Part shown: positions 8,185-14,199 of the stretch, piece by piece
How positions within the stretch are numbered: position 1 is the stretch's first letter
Layout: every line of letters begins with the position of its first letter
Position numbers and translations under genes: made by a program
Source: Nonomuraea basaltis
GTDB lineage: Bacteria > Actinomycetota > Actinomycetes > Streptosporangiales > Streptosporangiaceae
Length of the DNA: 64,000 bases
Direction: 5' to 3'
Assembly (NCBI RefSeq): GCF_005893125.1
Contig: NZ_VCJS01000016.1
Coordinates: forward strand, 1-64,000
The notes under the pieces: generated by a model
What the model was told of the DNA's origin: nothing
Seen by the model: only the letters and a program-made list of their open reading frames with translations
The model's database searches: none

Positions 8185-8613
8185 TCAGATCGCGCAGCCG
8201 TCCTTGGCGAGGTTGTGGAGTCCCGCCGCGCTCTCCGCCATCCGCCGGTAGTCAGGACATTGGGTGAAGTCGTCTGCGGTGCACTGCATAAGGTGCTCGA
8301 TCAGCGCCTTGGAGGCCGATATCTCCTGTAGCCGGTGTTCCAGTTCCGCGTGGTGCCGCTGGAGGAGGGCCTGGCGCTCGACCTGGCCGGAGACGGTGAG
8401 GATCTCCCGGATTTGCTCCAGGCTCATGCCCGCTGCCTTGGCGCGAACGATTGTCAGGACGCGTACAACGTGGTCGCGGGTGTAGCGGCGGCGGCCGTTG
8501 ACTCTGGTGGCGGGGGCCAACAAACCCATGGCCTCCCAGTGGCGCAGGACATGCGGGGCAAGGTCGAACTGCTCCGCGAGTTCCCCGATCTGCATCCAGT
8601 CGCTTGACTTCAT
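8185..8613 (-). CDS. MerR-family regulator, 142 aa
   Basis: N-terminal winged helix typical of MerR (IGELAEQFDLAPHVLRHWEAMGLL, RRRYTRDHVVRVL), then a dimerisation helix (about 72-110) and a short C-terminal segment with Cys residues (LMQCTADDFTQCPDYRRM and the terminal DGCAI) that could sense oxidants, metal or thiol stress. The ATG at 8613 is chosen because a GTG at 8643 would place the start inside the operator-like palindrome. It is divergent from the thioredoxin-reductase-like gene, which it probably controls. Confidence 0.8.
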   Translation of the reverse strand: MKSSDWMQIGELAEQFDLAPHVLRHWEAMGLLAPATRVNGRRRYTRDHVVRVLTIVRAKAAGMSLEQIREILTVSGQVERQALLQRHHAELEHRLQEISASKALIEHLMQCTADDFTQCPDYRRMAESAAGLHNLAKDGCAI

Positions 8614-8614
8614 G

Positions 8615-8648
8615 TTGACATTAACTTGCAGACTTGCCTTCACGTCAA
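8615..8648. promoter_or_regulatory. Operator-like inverted repeat between MerR and its target
   Basis: TTGACATTAA (8615-8624) and TTCACGTCAA (8639-8648) form an imperfect inverted repeat (8 of 10 pairs), centred in the divergent promoter region. The spacing suits a MerR dimer that distorts a promoter. No footprint evidence is possible here. Confidence 0.5.
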
Positions 8649-8674
8649 GCGATCACGCTTTATGGAGGCAAGAG

Positions 8675-9619
8675 ATGTTCGACGTCATCATTGTCGGGGG
8701 AGGCCCGGCCGGCATGGCCGCCGCGCTGGCCCTGGGACGAGTTCACCGGACGGTGCTACTGGTCGACGCCGGAGAAGGCCGCAACATCGTCGCCGAGACC
8801 GTGCACAACTTCCTCACCCGGGACGGCACGCCACCCGCCGAGTTGCGCAAGCTCGGCCGTGAGGAACTGGCCGGGTACCCGGCGGTGCAGACAAGGACGG
8901 GGACGGTCACCGACGTCCGCGTGCTGGACGGGGACGGCTTCCAGCTGGATCTGTCCGGAGGTGGGACGGTGGAGGGGCGGCGGCTGCTGTTGGCCACCGG
9001 GCTGACCGATGAGCTTCCCGGCCCGCGCGGGGTGCAAGCGCTGTGGGGCCGTTCCGCCTTCCACTGCCCCTACTGCCACGGCTACGAATGCACCGGCAAG
9101 CAGGTCGCCGTGCTCGGCACGGATCCGGCCCGAGTACGGCTGGCGCTGCAGCTGAGCCAGTTCGCCGCCGACGTCGCGCTCTGCACCGGCGGCCAGCCGC
9201 TCGACCCCGCGGCGCAGGCGACGCTGGAAAGGCACGGTGTCGGCGTGCGTTGCGAGGCCGTCGCCCGCCTGGAGGGGACGGACGGACGGTTGGAACAGAT
9301 CGTGTTCGAGACCGGCCCATCTCTGGTCAGGGACGCGGTGTTCGTCGTCAATGTGCCGCGCCAGCGCTCCGACCTCGCCGCCCGCCTCGGCTGCGCGACC
9401 TTCGCCGACGGGTGCGTGGAGGTGAACGAGTTCGGCCAGACCAGCGTGCCCGGCGTGTGCGCCGCAGGTGACATGGCGCGCCGGGCCAGCGTGCCGGTGC
9501 CGATGGCCGCGGTCATCGCCGCGGCGGCCGGCGGCACCGTCGCCGCAGCGGTCATCGACCAGGACCTGCTGAGCGCCGATTTCGACCTGCCCAGCCCGTT
9601 CGCGCAGGCAAGGGGCTGA
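8675..9619 (+). CDS. Thioredoxin-reductase-like FAD/NAD(P) oxidoreductase, 314 aa
   Basis: FAD Rossmann motif VIIVGGGPAGMAAALALG at residues 4-21. The redox centre CPYC (about residues 133-136, in FHCPYCHGYE) sits where bacterial thioredoxin reductase has CATC. A second nucleotide-binding region (QVAVLGTDPARVRLALQL) has lost the usual GxGxxG glycines, so NADPH binding may be altered. The C-terminal FAD motif is VPGVCAAGDM. CPYC proteins of this shape often act on small-molecule dithiols or as ferredoxin/flavin-dependent relatives. A strong GGAGG ribosome site precedes the ATG at 8675. It is co-transcribed with the MFS gene 2 bp downstream. Confidence 0.85.
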   Translation: MFDVIIVGGGPAGMAAALALGRVHRTVLLVDAGEGRNIVAETVHNFLTRDGTPPAELRKLGREELAGYPAVQTRTGTVTDVRVLDGDGFQLDLSGGGTVEGRRLLLATGLTDELPGPRGVQALWGRSAFHCPYCHGYECTGKQVAVLGTDPARVRLALQLSQFAADVALCTGGQPLDPAAQATLERHGVGVRCEAVARLEGTDGRLEQIVFETGPSLVRDAVFVVNVPRQRSDLAARLGCATFADGCVEVNEFGQTSVPGVCAAGDMARRASVPVPMAAVIAAAAGGTVAAAVIDQDLLSADFDLPSPFAQARG

Positions 9620-9621
9620 TC

Positions 9622-11223
9622 ATGGTGTCCGCGGATCTCACGCAGACCGCCTCCGGCGTCCCGTCGAAGGGCGGCAGCAATGTGCCGCTCGCCACGGCCG
9701 GCCTGTTGATCGGCATGCTGCTGTCGGTGCTGGACCAGACGGTGGTGGCCATCGCCCTGCCCGACATCGCCGCCGACCTGGGCGGCATGGACGCGATCGG
9801 CTGGGTCGTCACCTCCTACGTGCTGGCCTCGACTGCGGCCGGAGCCCTGTACGGCCGCCTCAGCGACCGGTTCGGCCGGCGTACGGTGTTCCTCACCGCG
9901 GTCGCCGTCTTCGTCGCGGGCTCCGCACTGTGCGGCCTGGCCCAGACGATGCCCCAGCTGATCGCCGCCAGGACCTTCCAGGGCATCGGGGCCGGAGCGC
10001 TGTTCGTGCTGCCCACCATCGCGCTGTCCGAGCTGTACCCACCCCGTCTGCGCGGCCGGATCCAGGGTTTCACCGGTGGCGTCTTTGCGCTGGCCAGCGT
10101 GGGCGGCCCGCTCGCTGGCGGCGCGATCACCGACGCCTGGGGCTGGCGCTGGATCTTCTACATCAACCTGCCGCTCGGCCTGCTCGCCATGGCGCTGGTC
10201 GCGTTCGCGCTGCGGCTTCCCAAGACCGGCGGGGACGGCAGGATCGACCTCGCCGGGGGCGTGTTGATCGCGGGCGCGATGGTGAGCCTGCTGCTGGTGG
10301 CCGAATGGGGCGGCCGCACGTACGCGTGGAACTCCGGCGTGATCCTCACGCTGATCGCTGCCTTGGTAGTGCTGGGAGCGCTGTTCGTGTGGCGGGAACG
10401 ACGCGCGGCCAACCCGCTGCTGCCGCTGCGGCTGTTCGCCGACCCCACCCTGCGCGTCGCGCTGCCCGCCACTGCGCTGCTCGGCGCGCTGCTCGGCGGA
10501 TCGATCGTCTACCTGCCCACCTACCTGCAGGCCACCTACGGCATGGGAGCCACCCAGGCGGGGCTGGCGCTCAACCCGTACGTCCTGACGTTCATGGTGG
10601 TCTCCTCGCTGGCCGGCACCCGCATCGGCGCCAGCGGCCGGTTCAAGCCCTACCTGCTCGCCGGCTCACTGATCGCGGTCCTGGGATTCGCCCTGCTGAG
10701 CCTGCTTCAGCCCGACACCCCCTATGCCCTGCTCGCCGTAGAGATCGGCGTGCTCGGCGTCGGCTTCGGGCTGCTGATGCAGAACCTCGTGGTCGTCGCG
10801 CAGAACGCCGTCTCCCCTGCGGACCTGGCCGCCACCACCTCCGCCGCGGTGTCCGTCCGCGGCCTGGGCCTCTCGCTCGGCGTGGCCCTCTTCGGCAGCC
10901 TCCTCACCCGCGAACTCCAAGGGCAGGCCCCGGGCCCGCAGGCGACCGCCGCTGCCATCCCGGACGTGTTGTTCTGGGGCGCGCCGGCCGCCCTCGTCCT
11001 GGTGGCGTTGCTGGCGCTGCTGCCCCGCACCGTCAACAGGGGCCCCCGCTCGGGTCCGTGTCACCAGACGCAAAGTAACGTTGAGCGACTGTCATCACTC
11101 TGCGTGGTCGCGAGATCGGTCATCTCTAGCGGCCGTGCGGCCATCCGGTCAGGGGTAGGGGCACGGACAGAGCCGATTCCGGCGAAACGTACGGTCCCGC
11201 GCGGGCCAGTCTCCAAGTTCTGA
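9622..11223 (+). CDS. EmrB/QacA-type drug exporter with a non-native tail, 533 aa
   Basis: A 14-helix MFS drug:H+ antiporter. LLSVLDQTVVAIALPDI is the family motif D1 in helix 1, GRLSDRFGRRTVF the loop 2-3 motif and GPLAGGAITDAWGWRWIFYINLP motif C plus the loop to helix 6. The normal C-terminus is near residue 475 (LLPRTVNRGP). The following 58 residues are basic, low-complexity and unlike a transporter, and appear to come from foreign DNA at a recombination junction just before an IS4 remnant. The 2-bp gap from the oxidoreductase gene points to one MerR-controlled export/redox operon. Confidence 0.82.
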   Translation: MVSADLTQTASGVPSKGGSNVPLATAGLLIGMLLSVLDQTVVAIALPDIAADLGGMDAIGWVVTSYVLASTAAGALYGRLSDRFGRRTVFLTAVAVFVAGSALCGLAQTMPQLIAARTFQGIGAGALFVLPTIALSELYPPRLRGRIQGFTGGVFALASVGGPLAGGAITDAWGWRWIFYINLPLGLLAMALVAFALRLPKTGGDGRIDLAGGVLIAGAMVSLLLVAEWGGRTYAWNSGVILTLIAALVVLGALFVWRERRAANPLLPLRLFADPTLRVALPATALLGALLGGSIVYLPTYLQATYGMGATQAGLALNPYVLTFMVVSSLAGTRIGASGRFKPYLLAGSLIAVLGFALLSLLQPDTPYALLAVEIGVLGVGFGLLMQNLVVVAQNAVSPADLAATTSAAVSVRGLGLSLGVALFGSLLTRELQGQAPGPQATAAAIPDVLFWGAPAALVLVALLALLPRTVNRGPRSGPCHQTQSNVERLSSLCVVARSVISSGRAAIRSGVGARTEPIPAKRTVPRGPVSKF

Positions 11224-11377
11224 CAGTGCACGCCAAGGGGGAGCAGGCAGCGATGGCGCCAGGAATGTCCGTGGATCTACCTGACGGGAACGATGACGAG
11301 GAGATCGAGAATTCGGGCAGGGTGTAGGGCTGTTCCACCCACGCCAGGCGGCAGCGGCGGCAGATGCGGTAGTCGAG

Positions 11378-11732
11378 CATCGACCAGGAGAGGTACGCCC
11401 TGCTGTTCACCTACCAGCTCCTGCGCCTGGCGATGGCCGACGCCACCGGCACCCGACCCGAGATCGACCCTGACCGGGCCAGCTTTACCATCGCCCTGCA
11501 CAGCGCCCGCGACCTGGTCATCCAAGCCGCGGGCGTCATCGCCGACGCCGTCATCGACCTGGCCGGCACCATCGGCAGCCACGTCCTGACCGCCCTCATG
11601 CCGGCCAGGCGCATCCGGACCCGACCCCGCGTCATCAAACGCGCGATCTCCAAGTACAACGCCAAAGGCACCGTCGACCGGACCAGCTACAAAGCCACCA
11701 TCAGTATCGACATCCTCACCACGGACCCTTGA
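11378..11732 (+). pseudogene. IS4-family transposase, C-terminal fragment
   Basis: The frame reads IDQERYALLFTYQLLRLAMADATG and then RASFTIALHSARDLVIQAAG, RVIKRAISKYNAKGTVDR and SYKATISIDILT, which is the conserved end of actinomycete IS4-type transposases. The DDE catalytic core is absent. Stop at 11732. It separates the drug-export cassette from the peptide-modification locus. Confidence 0.65.
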
Positions 11733-11769
11733 CCCATGGCCCCAGCCCCTTAACTACACGGCATTGGAT

Positions 11770-12954
11770 CTAGGCCGGCCTGGCGTGCCGCTCCCGTACG
11801 GCCAGCCACGCGGCGACAGCCCACGGCGCCAGCACGATCGCGAGGCAGCCGAGCGCGTACCAGAAGCGCCCCGCACCCGGCCCGGCGGCCAGCCCCGCGG
11901 CGGCCCACTGCGTGAGGCCGGTGAGCACCGGCAGCACGAAGAGGCCGATCCAGGCGGTCACCACGAGCACACCGGCCAGCCAGAGCCAGCGGAACCAGCG
12001 CCCCGCTCGCAGGTCGCGCGGATCGGCGGCGGCCAGTTCGGCGGTCTGCGCGGGGCTGAGGCCGCTGAAGGGCCCGCCCAAGGGGAGGCCCAGCCGTCCC
12101 AAGGCCTGACGGCGCAGCAGTGTCTGGACCCGCCACAGGTCCTTGCAGCCCAGCCAGGTGATCAGCACCCCGTAGAGGTCGGTACGCAGGAAGATCATGC
12201 ACTGCCAGGCGATCTGGAAGATCAGCACGTAGGTCAGCGCCGCCAGGACGGGCGGCTCCGACGTCAGCCGCAACGCGAAGGTGATCGCCAGCAGCAGGGA
12301 GTCGACGGCGAGCCCGGCCAGGAGCGGTCCGTACCGCAGGCGCCGGGGCACGGACCACAACTGCGACAGGTCGGTCTCGAAGACCACGAACACCATCCGC
12401 CTGTCCACGCCGAACCGCGCCGGGATTCCCAGCGCGCGGGCCGCCAGCCAGTGCCAGCATTCGTGCAGCGCCGCCACGGCGAGGAACATCGGATAGAGCA
12501 GGACGGCGCTGAGGCCCACGTCGGCGAAGAAGACGTCACGCCCGGGGTCGGGCCGCAGCCCGGGGACGAGGATCAGGACGCCCACGTTGAAGACGGCGGC
12601 GAGCCCGTACACGGTCCAGGCGACCCGTCCGAACAGCGGCGCGACCTGTTCCCGCCGAACCCCGAACAGCCAGCGCCTGCCCTGGATGGGCGCGGTCGGG
12701 GCGGGAGCGCGTTCGCCGTCGTCGACGAATCCCAGCTCCCGCAGCGCCTCCACGAACGCGGGCACGTCGACGGGCTCTCCGGCGTACTCCTCGGCTTGCT
12801 TGGCCGCCTCCTCCACGCTCGTACCGGCCTGCAGGGCGGTGATCACCACGCCGCCGACGGGTGGGATGGCGATGAACGTGCCCGTCGCCGGATCGCCGAG
12901 GAGCACCTCGTCGCCCTCGTCCACCAGGCTCAGCGGGCGCAGCCGGACGGTCAT
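11770..12954 (-). CDS. Membrane M50 zinc protease with N-terminal PqqD-like domain, 394 aa
   Basis: Residues 1-78 resemble a PqqD/RRE fold (LVDEGDEVLLGDPATGTFIAIPPVGGVVITALQAGTSVEEAA), a domain that binds RiPP leader peptides. From residue 108 it is a multi-helix membrane protein with the site-2-protease motif HECWH (164-168) and a later Asp in FLRTDLYGVL (about 259) as probable third zinc ligand. Such YydH-like putative peptide zinc metalloproteases accompany several RiPP classes. It may trim, export or give immunity to the peptide encoded at 14134. The start ATG 12954 overlaps the E1 stop by ATGA, showing translational coupling. Family assignment is firm; the role is inferred from context. 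Confidence 0.82.
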   Translation of the reverse strand: MTVRLRPLSLVDEGDEVLLGDPATGTFIAIPPVGGVVITALQAGTSVEEAAKQAEEYAGEPVDVPAFVEALRELGFVDDGERAPAPTAPIQGRRWLFGVRREQVAPLFGRVAWTVYGLAAVFNVGVLILVPGLRPDPGRDVFFADVGLSAVLLYPMFLAVAALHECWHWLAARALGIPARFGVDRRMVFVVFETDLSQLWSVPRRLRYGPLLAGLAVDSLLLAITFALRLTSEPPVLAALTYVLIFQIAWQCMIFLRTDLYGVLITWLGCKDLWRVQTLLRRQALGRLGLPLGGPFSGLSPAQTAELAAADPRDLRAGRWFRWLWLAGVLVVTAWIGLFVLPVLTGLTQWAAAGLAAGPGAGRFWYALGCLAIVLAPWAVAAWLAVRERHARPA

Positions 12955-14015
12955 GGTCCGCACACGGGGCAGTCGGGCGTGGTGGCGAAGGGCTGGCGCT
13001 CCGGCTGGAGGCCGGTGCGCAGGTCGAGCTTGACGAAGCACCCGGCCGCGACCGGCGGCTCGAATCCCGTGAGGTAGCGCAGCGCCTCGTACGCCACCAG
13101 CGAGCCGATCTGCATGGCCAGCGGGCCGATCAGCGTGTTCGTGACCGTGATGGCGGCTCTGTTGCGCTCGAAGAAGCCTTCGGCGGACGCGTCCCCGAGG
13201 TCGGCGCGGTTCTCCCAGTCGCACCGCACGCAGGCGCTCTTGCCCGGGTCGACGGAGTAGTACATGACCTGGGAGCGCGTCATGCCGCCCACCACGATGG
13301 GCACGCCCGCGCGGACGGCCGCCTCGTTGACCCACAGGTGCGCCTCGGGGTGCCCGTCGAGCCCGCCCGCGATGAGATCGACGCCGTCGAGGAGGTCCTT
13401 GAGGTCGTCGGGGCCGGTGATCCAGCGGTCGACGGCGCGGACCTCGATGGACGGGTCGTACTCGCGTACCCATTCGGCCGCCCGGTCCACCTTGGACCGG
13501 CCGATGTCGGCGTGGCGGTAGAGGAACTGCCTGGCGAAGTTGCGTGGTTCGACCTCGTCGCGGTCGACCAGCGTGAGTCTGCCGACGCCGAGCCCCGCCA
13601 GGGACTGCACGAGCGACGAGCCGCCGCCGCCCACTCCGAGCACGAGCACGTGAGCCGCGCGCAGGCGGCGTAGGTACTCGGCTCTCGGCCGGTCGAGGCC
13701 GGAGAAGGTGCCGAAGAAGGCGAGGTTGGAGTGGTGGCGCCGGTCCAGTTCGGGGTCGCCCAGCCATCGGTGGTCCTCGTACTCGACCAGGCCCAGCGAG
13801 TCCAGTGCGTCCAGCGCGTCGGCGATGTCCGCTTCGGACACCGCGAGCGAGCGGGCCAGTTCCCCGGGGCTGCGCGGTTCCCGGCGCAGCTCGGCGAACA
13901 GGGCGGCCACCTGGCCGTCCGGGTCCCCCAGGGTGATCACTTCGCGCGGGTCGAAGAGGACGAGCAGTTCGTCGTCCCTCGACTCCCACAGGCAGTCCTT
14001 CAGCACAACCCGCAT
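12951..14015 (-). CDS. ThiF/MccB-like E1 adenylyltransferase, putative peptide-modifying enzyme, 354 aa
   Basis: Residues 1-90 form a small winged-helix-like region that may act as a peptide clamp. Residues 120-330 are an E1/ThiF Rossmann domain: GVGGGG (127-132) for ATP, DRDEVEPRNFARQ (151-163) with the conserved Asp and RN..RQ residues, K175, and a structural zinc site from CVRC (262-265) and CPVC (349-352). No E1 catalytic thioester Cys is obvious, as in MccB and PaaA, which adenylate peptides without ubiquitin-like transfer. It follows a 19-aa peptide gene and overlaps the M50 gene by 4 bp. The ribosome site GAGGAG precedes ATG 14015. Probable reaction: activation of a carboxylate of the 19-mer; the product is unknown. 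Confidence 0.82.
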   Translation of the reverse strand: MRVVLKDCLWESRDDELLVLFDPREVITLGDPDGQVAALFAELRREPRSPGELARSLAVSEADIADALDALDSLGLVEYEDHRWLGDPELDRRHHSNLAFFGTFSGLDRPRAEYLRRLRAAHVLVLGVGGGGSSLVQSLAGLGVGRLTLVDRDEVEPRNFARQFLYRHADIGRSKVDRAAEWVREYDPSIEVRAVDRWITGPDDLKDLLDGVDLIAGGLDGHPEAHLWVNEAAVRAGVPIVVGGMTRSQVMYYSVDPGKSACVRCDWENRADLGDASAEGFFERNRAAITVTNTLIGPLAMQIGSLVAYEALRYLTGFEPPVAAGCFVKLDLRTGLQPERQPFATTPDCPVCGP

Positions 14016-14031
14016 CGCATCTCCTCACTGT

Positions 14032-14063
14032 GGAGGCGGGGACGGATGCACGTCCCCGCCTCC
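14032..14063 (-). promoter_or_regulatory. Hairpin between peptide gene and E1 gene
   Basis: GGAGGCGGGGAC (14032-14043) and GTCCCCGCCTCC (14052-14063) form a perfect 12-bp stem with an 8-nt loop. It starts 11 bases after the peptide stop and ends 16 bases before the E1 start. There is no T-tract, so it is more likely a partial terminator or mRNA-stabilising element that makes peptide outnumber enzyme. Confidence 0.65.
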
Positions 14064-14074
14064 GGCGCGTGTGT

Positions 14075-14134
14075 CTAGTGGGGGCCGTTGACCGTGGCCT
14101 TGATCGCCTCGACCTTGCGGATCTCGATCTTCAT
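14075..14134 (-). CDS. Candidate RiPP precursor peptide, 19 aa
   Basis: The ORF encodes MKIEIRKVEAIKATVNGPH. An excellent ribosome site (GAGAGGAGAT) lies 6 bases before ATG 14134, stronger than expected for chance. It heads a minus-strand unit with the E1 and M50 genes and is followed by a hairpin. The first twelve residues form a basic/acidic amphipathic segment suited to leader recognition. The end TVNGPH has Asn16-Gly17, a carboxylate C-terminus and two glutamates (4 and 9), any of which an adenylating enzyme could activate. MccA of microcin C (7 aa) and pantocin PaaP (30 aa) are precedents for tiny substrates of ThiF enzymes. I know no family with this exact sequence. Confidence 0.68.
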   Translation of the reverse strand: MKIEIRKVEAIKATVNGPH

Positions 14135-14185
14135 GGCACATCTCCTCTCGTGGATTGCGCGATCTACGATGCAGCGGCAACGCCA

Positions 14186-14191
14186 TACAAT
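14186..14191 (+). promoter_or_regulatory. -10 box TACAAT of the AfsR-type gene
   Basis: TACAAT ends nine bases before the ATG at 14200. Transcription would then start at or within two bases of that ATG, so the regulator mRNA is probably leaderless; no ribosome site is visible. The -35 region is weak (TCTACG at 14163), suggesting an activator. Confidence 0.45.
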
Positions 14192-14199
14192 CGCCACAC

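Noticed and set aside
11770-14028. A single 752-codon gene covering the M50 and E1 region
   Set aside because: Its first half is an off-frame reading of the E1 gene. The real M50 start is ATG 12954 with an ATGA overlap.
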